Shown piece after piece: positions 25,996 through 33,318 of a DNA stretch of 33,318 nucleotides (the stretch's first letter is position 1; every line of letters starts with the position of its first letter). The notes beneath the pieces are model-generated. The model was given only the letters and a program-made list of their open reading frames with translations, had not been told where the DNA came from and searched no databases. The position numbers and the translations under genes were made by a program. The DNA comes from an uncultured Saprospiraceae bacterium (lineage in GTDB: Bacteria; Bacteroidota; Bacteroidia; Chitinophagales; Saprospiraceae): assembly GCA_947311465.1 (NCBI GenBank), contig CAMZLN010000213.1, positions 1 to 33,318 on the forward strand, written 5' to 3'.

Positions 25996-28380
25996 ATGAG
26001 TGAAATTTTAAATTCGAACAATAATACACAAAACACAGACGTCAAGTGTTTTCATTGCGGGACTCCTTGCAATGAAATTGATATTGTTGTTGAAGAAAAG
26101 CATTTTTGCTGCAACGGCTGTCAATTAGTATATGAAATTCTCAATCAAAATGATTTATGCAACTATTACGATTTAGAATCAAATCCAGGATATTCTTTAA
26201 AAGGAAAAAGAAAAAATCAATATGCTTATCTTGATAATGAAAATATAAAAGACCAATTAATTGATTTTGAAAATGATGATATAATAAAAATCAGTTTCCC
26301 ATTACCTTCCATTCATTGTTCGTCATGTATTTGGTTATTAGAAAATCTTTATAAGTTGAACACAGGAATTCAACAATCAAGAATCAATTTTACAAAAAAA
26401 GAAGGCTACTTTATCCTTGACAAAAAGACAATATCCCTTAGAGAATTAGTTGAGATTCTTGATTCCATCGGATATCCGCCTGCAATAAATTTTGGGTCAC
26501 TAGATGAAAAAGAGCAACCACAAAAACTCAGTAAAACATTCTCATATCAAATAGCTATTGCAGGATTTGCATTTGGAAATATAATGATGCTTAGTTTTCC
26601 TGAATACCTAGGTTTAGAAAAAGGAAATTTTAAACAAATTTTCAGTTATATCATGGTTGTTTTGTCTTTGCCCGTAATTTTTTATAGTGCCAAGGACTAT
26701 TTTCTTTCCGCATGGACTGGAATTAAAGAAAAATATCTCAATATTGACTTTCCAATTTCTTTAGGAATAATCACTCTTTTTCTACGTAGCTTATTTGAAA
26801 TTTTCTTTTTGCAAGAAGCGGGTTATTTGGATAGTTTAGCGGGTTTAGTATTTTTCCTTTTAATAGGAAAATGGTTTCAACAAAAAACATATCATCAACT
26901 TTCATTTGATAGAGATTATAAATCATACTTCCCAATAGCAACCAATGTAATTCGTGATGAAAAAGAAATCCCAACCCCGTTAAATAAGTTGGTCGTAGGC
27001 AATCTGATTATTGTAAAACATCAAGAATTAATACCTGCTGATGGTATTTTAACCAAAGGGAAAGCTTTAGTAGATTATAGTTTTGTTACGGGAGAAGCTG
27101 ATCCTATTGAAAAGAACATTGGAGACAAAATTTTTGCAGGCGGACGTCAATTAGGTAAAAATATAGAGTTGACCGTCAATAAAAATGTAACCAATAGTTA
27201 TTTGACTCAGTTATGGAACAATGATTCTTTTAAAGATTCTGATTCCCAATTATCCAAATTCGCAGATAAGGTGGGGCGAATATTTACTGGATTTATTCTA
27301 TCTGTAGCAATATTATCTCTCTTTTATTGGGTGCCTAAAGATTTAAGTATAGCCATAAATGTATTCACATCTGTATTAATTATTGCATGTCCATGTGCTG
27401 TAGCTTTAACTATACCTTTTACTTATGGTAATATTGTTCGCCTTTTTGGATTAAATCAGTTTTACTTAAAAAACACGAATGTTATAGAAGATATGCAAGA
27501 AATTGATCATATTATTTTTGATAAAACAGGTACGATTACAGACACTTCAAATACTCAAATTTCCTTCAATGGAAAAATGACCAAAATACAAAAAAACATG
27601 GTTTTATCTATTACAAATCAATCTACACATCCAAAAAGTAGAGAGATTAGTCTATATTTAAATGAATTTGAGATCTTAGAAATTGATAAAGTAGAAGAAA
27701 TAGTAGGACTTGGAATCACTGGCAAAATTGGTAATCATAATATAAAAATTGGCTCGGCAAAATTTTTAGATCAGCGTCACAGCGATAATAAAGGAGTCTT
27801 TGTCGCTATCAATGATGAAATTTTAGGCGTATTTACTTTTCAACATCAATATAGAAAAGATTTTATCACTATAGTTGAACAGCTCAAGAAAAAATATACA
27901 CTTTCTATTTTATCAGGAGATAACGATAGTGAAAAGCAATATTTAGAACAATATTTTGATCATCTACTGTTTAATCAAAGTCCACAAGATAAATTAGATT
28001 ATGTTCAAAATTTACAAGAAAATGGCAAAAAAGTAATGATGATTGGAGATGGTTTAAATGATGCTGGTGCACTTCAAAAAAGTGACGCGGGAATTGTCAT
28101 AACTGAAAATATTAATAATTTCACTCCCGCCTGTAAAGGAATTATTTCTGCAAATAAATTTGGTAAAATTCCTGATTATCTCACTTTTTCAAATAAAAGT
28201 GTAAATTTAATCATTGCTGCCTATATACTGGCTGCCATATACAATATAATAGGATTGAGTTTTGCTGTCCAAGGTTTGCTTTCTCCTGTGGTCGCTGCGA
28301 TTTTAATGCCCTTGAGTTCAATTACTATTGCTGCATTTGGCGTTTTTTCAAGTAATATTGTAGGAAAAAGATATCTATAG
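25996..28380 (+). CDS. ccoI: Copper-exporting P1B-type ATPase for cbb3 oxidase assembly (FixI/CcoI)
   Basis: Pumps Cu(I) across the inner membrane so that CcoN can receive its CuB copper. The 794 residues contain an N-terminal cysteine-rich metal motif (CFHC 18-21, HFCCNGC 36-42), a heavy-metal-associated domain with HCSSC (Cys108, Cys111), and eight predicted membrane helices. The actuator TGE is in VTGEADP, the transport motif CPC at 465-467, the phosphorylated Asp509 in DKTGT, the nucleotide-domain HP (STHPKS), and the hinge GDGLND. The N-terminal cysteine-rich extension is characteristic of FixI/CcoI rather than ordinary CopA. It is followed by a 230-base control region and then ccoS and the oxidase genes, confirming the role by context. 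Confidence 0.95.
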   Translation: MSEILNSNNNTQNTDVKCFHCGTPCNEIDIVVEEKHFCCNGCQLVYEILNQNDLCNYYDLESNPGYSLKGKRKNQYAYLDNENIKDQLIDFENDDIIKISFPLPSIHCSSCIWLLENLYKLNTGIQQSRINFTKKEGYFILDKKTISLRELVEILDSIGYPPAINFGSLDEKEQPQKLSKTFSYQIAIAGFAFGNIMMLSFPEYLGLEKGNFKQIFSYIMVVLSLPVIFYSAKDYFLSAWTGIKEKYLNIDFPISLGIITLFLRSLFEIFFLQEAGYLDSLAGLVFFLLIGKWFQQKTYHQLSFDRDYKSYFPIATNVIRDEKEIPTPLNKLVVGNLIIVKHQELIPADGILTKGKALVDYSFVTGEADPIEKNIGDKIFAGGRQLGKNIELTVNKNVTNSYLTQLWNNDSFKDSDSQLSKFADKVGRIFTGFILSVAILSLFYWVPKDLSIAINVFTSVLIIACPCAVALTIPFTYGNIVRLFGLNQFYLKNTNVIEDMQEIDHIIFDKTGTITDTSNTQISFNGKMTKIQKNMVLSITNQSTHPKSREISLYLNEFEILEIDKVEEIVGLGITGKIGNHNIKIGSAKFLDQRHSDNKGVFVAINDEILGVFTFQHQYRKDFITIVEQLKKKYTLSILSGDNDSEKQYLEQYFDHLLFNQSPQDKLDYVQNLQENGKKVMMIGDGLNDAGALQKSDAGIVITENINNFTPACKGIISANKFGKIPDYLTFSNKSVNLIIAAYILAAIYNIIGLSFAVQGLLSPVVAAILMPLSSITIAAFGVFSSNIVGKRYL

Positions 28381-28525
28381 AAACCAGACAGAACCTTTAT
28401 TATACGATAATTGGTGATAATATATCTGAAATATAAATTAGTTTCTTTTTTTTTATCGAACATATTTTTGCTAATTCCGTATTAATCGACTTAGGGATAT
28501 TTTACAGAAGTAAATATGTCGATAT

Positions 28526-28540
28526 GTGACAAAAATCATT
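28526..28540. promoter_or_regulatory. Putative Crp/Fnr-type operator (site 2) upstream of ccoS
   Basis: GTGACAAAAATCATT is 14 of 15 identical to site 1 (GTGACAAAAGTCATT at 24329-24343) and has the TGA-N6-TCA spacing (TGTGA-CAAAAA-TCA), centred at 28532.5. It is about 50 bases upstream of the -7 box, i.e. near -65 relative to the predicted start, where class I activators of this family bind. Confidence 0.55.
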
Positions 28541-28549
28541 TTTTTTTTT
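28539..28549 (+). repeat. Run of 11 T between operator and promoter
   Basis: A homopolymer of eleven T residues directly follows the dyad of site 2 and precedes the -7 box at 28584. Such tracts can change length by slippage and also bend DNA. Confidence 0.7.
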
Positions 28550-28583
28550 GATGAGAATCACTAATTGAAGTTAATGATTTTCC

Positions 28584-28591
28584 TACTTTTG
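28584..28591 (+). promoter_or_regulatory. -7 box of the ccoSNOQP operon
   Basis: TACTTTTG matches TAnnTTTG and predicts a start about 28597, giving a short leader before the ccoS ATG at 28611. The nearest upstream TTG (28565-28567) is 16 bases away, slightly short of the usual spacing, which fits a promoter needing an activator. Confidence 0.5.
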
Positions 28592-28610
28592 TGTATTGAA
28601 ATAATTATTT

Positions 28611-28781
28611 ATGAAAATAATATTCGGATTAATTGCAATAAGTTTTGTAATTGCTATAGGTTTTTTGATTTCTTTTTTTTGGGCGGTTAAATCAGGTCAA
28701 TATGACGATGATTATACACCATCCGTCCGAATGCTATTTGACGATGAATTAATAAATAATAAAAATAATAAAACAGAATAA
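28611..28781 (+). CDS. ccoS: Cbb3 oxidase maturation protein CcoS
   Basis: A 56-residue single-helix protein needed for inserting cofactors into CcoN. It begins MKIIFGLIAISFVIAIGFLI with one transmembrane segment (about 3-25), then the family block FFWAVKSGQYDDDYTPSVRML and FDDE, with a short Asn/Lys-rich tail. It is placed as in other cbb3 clusters, after ccoI and 21 bases before the oxidase subunit gene. A probable promoter and operator lie just upstream, so it seems to be the first gene of the oxidase operon. Confidence 0.92.
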   Translation: MKIIFGLIAISFVIAIGFLISFFWAVKSGQYDDDYTPSVRMLFDDELINNKNNKTE

Positions 28782-28802
28782 TTAACTAAAACAATTACTG
28801 AA

Positions 28803-30932
28803 ATGTCAAACATGGAACAATTTAGTTACGACAATAAAATCGTACGAAATTTTGCACTAGCTACTATCATTTGGGCCTTGGTCGGAATGTCCGTTGGGCT
28901 TTGGGCTGCAATTGAACTTTATTTCCCCTCGATGAATCTCGATTTATCTTGGTTAACATTTGGTCGTATCCGACCTCTTCATACCAATGCAGTGATTTTT
29001 GCTTTTGTTGGAAATGGAATTTTTATGGGAGTTTATTACTCCTTACAACGACTAGTAAAAGCTAGGATGTACAGTGACACACTTTCAAAAATACATTTTT
29101 GGGGGTGGAATTTTATTATTGTACTCGCTGCTATTACTTTGCCATTAGGTTATACTCAATCCGGAGAATATGCAGAACTTTCATGGCCAATAGATATTAT
29201 GATTGCGGTTGTTTGGATTATTTTTGGTATCAATATGTTTGGTACAATGATTAAGAGAAGAGAAAATCACTTATATGTTGCCATTTGGTTTTATATTGCT
29301 ACATGGGTTACAGTGACTGTTCTTCATGTATTTAAGAGTTTAGCCATACCAATTGCTTTGACATCATTGACTAGTTATCCAGTGTATTCTGGGGTTACAG
29401 ATGCCTTAGTTCAATGGTGGTATGGTCATAATGCAGTTGCATTTTTCTTGACTACACCCTATTTAGGATTAATGTATTATTTTATGCCTAAGGCGGCCAA
29501 TAGACCCGTTTATTCATATAAGCTTTCTATCATTCACTTTTGGTCGTTGATTTTTATCTACATTTGGGCAGGTCCACACCATTTATTATACACATCATTA
29601 CCCGATTGGGCTCAATCATTAGGAACTGTATTTTCAATCTCATTAGTTGCTCCATCTTGGGGGGGGATGTTAAATGGTTTATTGACACTAAGAGGTGCAT
29701 GGGATAGAGTAAGAGAAGACCCGATTTTAAAATTTATGGTTGTAGCCGTAACCGCTTATGGTATGTCAACCTTTGAGGGACCGATGCTTTCCATAAAATC
29801 AATTAATGCGATAAGTCATTTTACAGATTGGACTGTTGCCCATGTACATATTGGTACATTAGGTTGGAATGGAATGTTAACTTTTGGTATTTTGTATTGG
29901 TTGATTCCTAGAATTTATAATACAAAATTACATTCTGTATCTAGTGCTAATACACACTTTTGGTTAAGTACTTTAGGATTGTTGTTTTATTCAGTTCCAT
30001 TATACTGGGCTGGTTGGACACAAAGTTTGATGTGGAAACAATTTAATGCAGACGGATTTTTACAATACAATGAATTCCTTTCAACAGTAACTCGAATCTT
30101 ACCAATGTACGGAATGAGAATTATTGGGGGAACAATTTATCTTACAGGAGTTATTTTGATGACAATCAACTTGAAGAAAACAATGAACTCTGGTAAATTG
30201 ATTGAAAATGAAGCCGCAGAAGCACCTGCGAGAGTAAAATATGTCAAACACGCAGGAGAGCATTGGCATAGATTAGTAGAAAGACGTCCTATGCAAATGT
30301 TACTTTGGGCTACAATAACTATTTTAATTGGTGGTTTTGTAGAATATTTCCCATTAGTAATGGTGGATGACAATATTCCTAAGATTGATTCTGTAATGCC
30401 ATATACTCCACTAGAATTAGAAGGACGAGATATTTATATTAGAGAAGGTTGTGTAAGTTGTCACTCTCAACAAATACGACCATTTAGATCAGAGACGGTA
30501 CGTTATGGTGAGTATTCAAAAGCTGGAGAAGCAATCTATGATCGACCATTTTTGTGGGGGTCAAAAAGAACAGGTCCAGATTTAGCGAGAGAAGGAGAAC
30601 GTAAACGAAGTCATGGATGGCATTATGATCACTTGAGAGATCCTAGAGAGATTTCTGATGGTTCAATCATGCCTAATTATCCATGGTTGATATCAGATGA
30701 TCTTGACACAGGTTATTTAATTGCAAAAATAAAGACTTTACAGTTGTTGGGCACACCATATCCAGAAGGCTATGCGGAAATCGCTCATGATGATTTAGTC
30801 GCTCAGGCAAAACAAATCGCAGATGAGTTAAGAGCAGAAAAGAAAATTCCAATGGAAGGAGTAGAAAATAAAGAGATTATTGCAGTTATCGCATATCTCC
30901 AAAGATTGGGAACTGATATTAGTGCAGAATAA
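28803..30932 (+). CDS. ccoNO: Fused cbb3 cytochrome c oxidase subunits CcoN-CcoO
   Basis: Catalytic and cytochrome subunits of the high-affinity cbb3 oxidase in one 709-residue chain. The CcoN part (1-about 465) has about 12 membrane helices with His60 and His349 (low-spin haem b), His347 (haem b3) and CuB ligands His209, His259 and His260 (WYGHNA, AGPHHLLY, AHVHIG). After a short hydrophilic linker and a membrane helix (about 497-520), the CcoO part carries one haem c site, CVSCH (550-554), with RPFRSETVRYG next to it and a probable axial Met in GSIMPNYPW. The fusion is known in Bacteroidota. I see no internal stop or restart between the two parts. It reduces O2 to water at low oxygen and conserves energy at the inner membrane. 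Confidence 0.96.
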   Translation: MSNMEQFSYDNKIVRNFALATIIWALVGMSVGLWAAIELYFPSMNLDLSWLTFGRIRPLHTNAVIFAFVGNGIFMGVYYSLQRLVKARMYSDTLSKIHFWGWNFIIVLAAITLPLGYTQSGEYAELSWPIDIMIAVVWIIFGINMFGTMIKRRENHLYVAIWFYIATWVTVTVLHVFKSLAIPIALTSLTSYPVYSGVTDALVQWWYGHNAVAFFLTTPYLGLMYYFMPKAANRPVYSYKLSIIHFWSLIFIYIWAGPHHLLYTSLPDWAQSLGTVFSISLVAPSWGGMLNGLLTLRGAWDRVREDPILKFMVVAVTAYGMSTFEGPMLSIKSINAISHFTDWTVAHVHIGTLGWNGMLTFGILYWLIPRIYNTKLHSVSSANTHFWLSTLGLLFYSVPLYWAGWTQSLMWKQFNADGFLQYNEFLSTVTRILPMYGMRIIGGTIYLTGVILMTINLKKTMNSGKLIENEAAEAPARVKYVKHAGEHWHRLVERRPMQMLLWATITILIGGFVEYFPLVMVDDNIPKIDSVMPYTPLELEGRDIYIREGCVSCHSQQIRPFRSETVRYGEYSKAGEAIYDRPFLWGSKRTGPDLAREGERKRSHGWHYDHLRDPREISDGSIMPNYPWLISDDLDTGYLIAKIKTLQLLGTPYPEGYAEIAHDDLVAQAKQIADELRAEKKIPMEGVENKEIIAVIAYLQRLGTDISAE

Positions 30933-30947
30933 TAAAAATATATAATT

Positions 30948-31118
30948 ATGTTTAAATCATTATTATCAAATGCCGAACATCTTAATTGGATGGGTATTCC
31001 ATCTCTTTTAACATTTACAACAATTTTTGTAATTGCACTTGTTCTTGTGTTTACGAAGAAAAAAGAAATGTATGAGCATTTAGAAAGTTTACCTTTGGAA
31101 GATGGAACAAAAAAATAA
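30948..31118 (+). CDS. ccoQ: Small cbb3 oxidase subunit CcoQ-like
   Basis: A 56-residue protein with one central membrane helix (about 15-36: GIPSLLTFTTIFVIALVLVF) and a charged tail (TKKKEMYEHLESLPLEDGTKK). It lies 15 bases after ccoNO and 24 bases before ccoP, exactly where CcoQ is found. CcoQ stabilises the complex. Sequence conservation in this small family is low, so the assignment leans on position, size and the tail motif resembling LPLEDG. Confidence 0.85.
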   Translation: MFKSLLSNAEHLNWMGIPSLLTFTTIFVIALVLVFTKKKEMYEHLESLPLEDGTKK

Positions 31119-31142
31119 CTTTAATTTTAAAAAATAGTCAAA

Positions 31143-31952
31143 ATGAAATATAAATTATTATTAGGATTATTCTTTTTTGCTGGAATTTCGAGTATTCACG
31201 CTGAAAGTAATCTTATTTCTACTACAAATAATACCTTGCTCGTGGTAGTTGGTATTGTCTTACTTGGAGCGCTTTTGGTCCTTTTTAGAGCTGTTAATAT
31301 TCTATCTAAAGCCAATTTAGATAAATTGATGTCTGATCAGGGAATTTCTTATCAACAATCTGGTGGTTTTTTTGACAATGCAGTAGCTGTTGAAAATGAA
31401 GCAGATATACTTTTAGACCATGAGTATGATGGTATCCGAGAATTGGATAATAGTTTACCGCCATGGTGGGTTGTTATGTTTTATGGCTGTATAGCAGTTA
31501 GTACAGTTTATTTTACTTATTATCATGTTCTTGATATGGGGTTGACATCATCACAAGAATATGAACTGGAGATACAAACAGCGGAAGCATTGAACAAAGC
31601 CAATAAAAAGAATGGTCCAAGTATCAATGAAGATAATGTTGTTGCCTTGACAGATGCAGGAAAACTGGAGCAAGGTAAAACAATTTTTGAAGGAAACTGT
31701 GCTGCTTGTCATATCAAAGATGGTGGTGGAGGAATAGGTCCAAACTTGACTGACAAGTATTGGCTACATGGAAATGGAACTATCAATACAATATTTCATA
31801 CTATTTCTGAAGGAGTTCCTGGGAAAAGTATGATTGCTTGGAAAACAGCACTAAGCCCCACTGATATTCAAAAGGTTGCAAGTTATGTATTGACGCTGCA
31901 AGGAACGACTCCAGCTGCTCCAAAGGAATCAGAAGGTGAATTAATTGAATAA
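31143..31952 (+). CDS. ccoP: Cbb3 oxidase cytochrome c subunit CcoP, single haem
   Basis: Electron-entry subunit of 269 residues. It begins with a signal-like hydrophobic segment (1-20, SIHA|ES), then a membrane helix (about 30-50), a polar loop with the CcoP-N block LPPWWVVMFYGCIAVSTVYF (105-124, second helix), and a periplasmic cytochrome c domain with one site, CAACH (186-190), and probable axial Met230 (KSMIAW). Proteobacterial CcoP proteins carry two haems; only one CxxCH is present here. It closes the oxidase operon: a strong terminator follows at 31978-32017. Confidence 0.94.
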   Translation: MKYKLLLGLFFFAGISSIHAESNLISTTNNTLLVVVGIVLLGALLVLFRAVNILSKANLDKLMSDQGISYQQSGGFFDNAVAVENEADILLDHEYDGIRELDNSLPPWWVVMFYGCIAVSTVYFTYYHVLDMGLTSSQEYELEIQTAEALNKANKKNGPSINEDNVVALTDAGKLEQGKTIFEGNCAACHIKDGGGGIGPNLTDKYWLHGNGTINTIFHTISEGVPGKSMIAWKTALSPTDIQKVASYVLTLQGTTPAAPKESEGELIE

Positions 31953-31977
31953 ATTTTATTTTTTTTAGAATATTAAA

Positions 31978-32017
31978 AGGGAAGTCTTTGATATATTCAT
32001 AGACTTCCTTCTTTTTT
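31978..32017 (+). terminator. Strong intrinsic terminator after ccoP
   Basis: A 10-base-pair stem (31978-31987 AGGGAAGTCT with 32001-32010 AGACTTCCTT, one G-T pair), extendable inside by TGA/TCA, followed by C and six Ts. It lies between ccoP and ccoG and should limit read-through into ccoG. Confidence 0.85.
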
Positions 32018-32048
32018 ATACATTTTTTTAGATAATAATATTAATATT

Positions 32049-33318
32049 ATGGAACAACCAATTAAAGATACAGAAGAGTTTCGAAACTCTGTATCTACCA
32101 TAAGTGAAACTGGGAAACGATTATGGGTGTATCCAAAGAAACCCAAAGGTAGCTTCTATAATAAACGTAAAATTTTTAGTTATTTTTTATTAGCAAGTTT
32201 GTTTGGTCTACCATTTATTAAGTTTGAAGGAAAACCTTTCGTATTATTCAATTTTATTGAAAGAGAATTTATTATTTTTGGATTGCATTTTACACCTCAA
32301 GATTTCTTTCTTTTTGCTTTAGGAATGTTAACTTTTATAGTGTTTATAATACTCTTTACCGTTATTTTTGGCAGAATATTTTGTGGGTGGATGTGTCCTC
32401 AGACCATTTTCATGGAAATGGTTTTTCGACGTATTGAATACGCAATTGAAGGGGATAATAAAGCTCAAATAAAACTAAACAAAGCACCCTGGGATAGATC
32501 TAAAATTATCAAAAAGACCTTAAAACATACGATCTTTATTATTATTTCGCTTTTGATAGCCAATACTTTTTTGGCTTATATTATTGGAATAGATAAGGTT
32601 GGACAAATAGTGTCCGAGCCAATAAGTCAACATCTTCAAGGATTTATTACCATGTTACTTTTCACGGGAGTATTTTATGGAGTTTTTGCCTTTTTTCGGG
32701 AACAAGTATGTACCAATGTTTGTCCTTATGGTAGACTTCAAGGAGTAATGCTTGACAAAAATTCAATTGTCGTTTCTTATGACAATGTAAGAGGTGAACC
32801 AAGAGGAAAGAAAAGCAAAAAAAGTGTTGCTGATTTAGGAGATTGTATTGATTGTAAATTATGCGTTCAAGTATGTCCTACTGGAATTGATATTAGAAAT
32901 GGAACTCAATTGGAATGTATAAACTGTACTGCCTGCATGGATGCTTGTGATGATGTAATGACAAAAATATCAAGACCAACTGGTTTGATCCGATATGATA
33001 GTCTATATGGAATAGAACAGGGACGTGGAAAGTTATTTACGGGAAGAGTTTGGGGTTATACTGCTGTATTAGCATTATTAATCGGAGTAAATGTATTTCT
33101 TTTCGCAACTAGATCTTCTGTCGAAACGTTAATTTTAAAAGCTAGAGGTACAAGATATATCGAGGTAGATGAAAATCATATTTCAAATATTTACGACTTT
33201 GAAGTCAATAATAAAACAAATAATGATCTTCCTGTTGAATTTAAAATTAACGTTTCGACAGAAGATCTAGTTGCGAAAAGAAATACATTTACTCCGATTA
33301 ATAATGCTAATACAGCAG
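32049..33318 (+). CDS. ccoG: Cbb3 oxidase accessory ferredoxin-like protein CcoG (partial)
   Basis: Membrane iron-sulfur protein (FixG/RdxA family) that reduces Cu(II) to Cu(I) for CcoI and oxidase assembly. The first 423 residues are present and run off the right edge. Visible are membrane helices near 43-57, 85-107, 160-182, 198-216 and 345-362, the family block GRIFCGWMCPQTIFMEM (108-124), CTNVCPYGR, and two 4Fe-4S motifs, CIDCKLCVQVCP (266-277) and CINCTACMDACD (290-301). An IgG-like C-terminal domain begins after about 365. The ATG at 32049 is 31 bases after the ccoP terminator T-run, so ccoG either has its own promoter or depends on read-through. Confidence 0.95.
   Translation, partial: MEQPIKDTEEFRNSVSTISETGKRLWVYPKKPKGSFYNKRKIFSYFLLASLFGLPFIKFEGKPFVLFNFIEREFIIFGLHFTPQDFFLFALGMLTFIVFIILFTVIFGRIFCGWMCPQTIFMEMVFRRIEYAIEGDNKAQIKLNKAPWDRSKIIKKTLKHTIFIIISLLIANTFLAYIIGIDKVGQIVSEPISQHLQGFITMLLFTGVFYGVFAFFREQVCTNVCPYGRLQGVMLDKNSIVVSYDNVRGEPRGKKSKKSVADLGDCIDCKLCVQVCPTGIDIRNGTQLECINCTACMDACDDVMTKISRPTGLIRYDSLYGIEQGRGKLFTGRVWGYTAVLALLIGVNVFLFATRSSVETLILKARGTRYIEVDENHISNIYDFEVNNKTNNDLPVEFKINVSTEDLVAKRNTFTPINNANTA

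Noticed and set aside
28487-28521. Imperfect hairpin (CGAC...GTCG with TTTAC/GTAAA inside) after ccoI
   Set aside because: Stem is interrupted and no T-run follows, so I cannot support a terminator or riboswitch call.
32035-32050. Perfect 16-base palindrome ATAATATTAATATTAT overlapping the ccoG start
   Set aside because: Made only of A and T in a very AT-rich leader; low information, no second copy seen.

Overview
The window is a strongly AT-rich, gene-dense stretch of chromosome from a member of the Bacteroidota. The evidence is the fused CcoN-CcoO cytochrome oxidase subunit, the single-haem CcoP, several Bacteroidota-type -7 boxes (TAnnTTTG), near absence of Shine-Dalgarno sequences, and many lipoproteins. 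I cannot fix the genus. No tRNA, rRNA, CRISPR array, prophage or intact insertion sequence was seen.

Layout. 1-2409 (minus): a MOP/MATE-type flippase overlapping a secreted MsrA-MsrB lipoprotein that runs off the left edge. 2544-5586 (plus): an active M48 metallopeptidase lipoprotein and DNA ligase LigA, facing a small two-helix membrane protein (5597-5752, minus). 5809-7523 (minus): a Crp/Fnr-type regulator coupled to pyrD. 7643-7805: a MITE-like long inverted repeat. 7836-13293 (minus): dnaX, uvrB and a membrane adenylate cyclase. 13484-17077: an alpha/beta hydrolase, an HD-domain protein (minus), an HtrA-type protease and ComF. 17214-18701 (minus): a second flippase. 19036-19893 (plus): an M48-like lipoprotein that has lost its zinc ligands. 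19896-21761 (minus): mnmG.

The right third (21838-33318) is a respiratory module. A histidine kinase with a FixL-like PAS domain and a response regulator fused to a Crp-type DNA-binding module form one minus-strand operon. Divergent from it lie a CBS-domain protein, a universal stress protein with a cysteine-free thioredoxin-like head, and the copper ATPase CcoI. Next come ccoS, a fused ccoNO, ccoQ and ccoP, a strong terminator, and the start of ccoG. Two near-identical dyads with the Crp/Fnr spacing TGA-N6-TCA sit in the two control regions: between kinase and CBS gene, and upstream of ccoS. I infer a shortened FixL-FixJ-FixK cascade in which the FixJ receiver and the FixK DNA-binding part are one protein controlling the cbb3 oxidase.

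Other points of interest are the pseudo-peptidase paralogue, the 163-bp palindromic element whose mismatches mostly become G-U pairs in minus-strand RNA, an 11-T run between operator and promoter of the oxidase operon, and several overlapping gene junctions.
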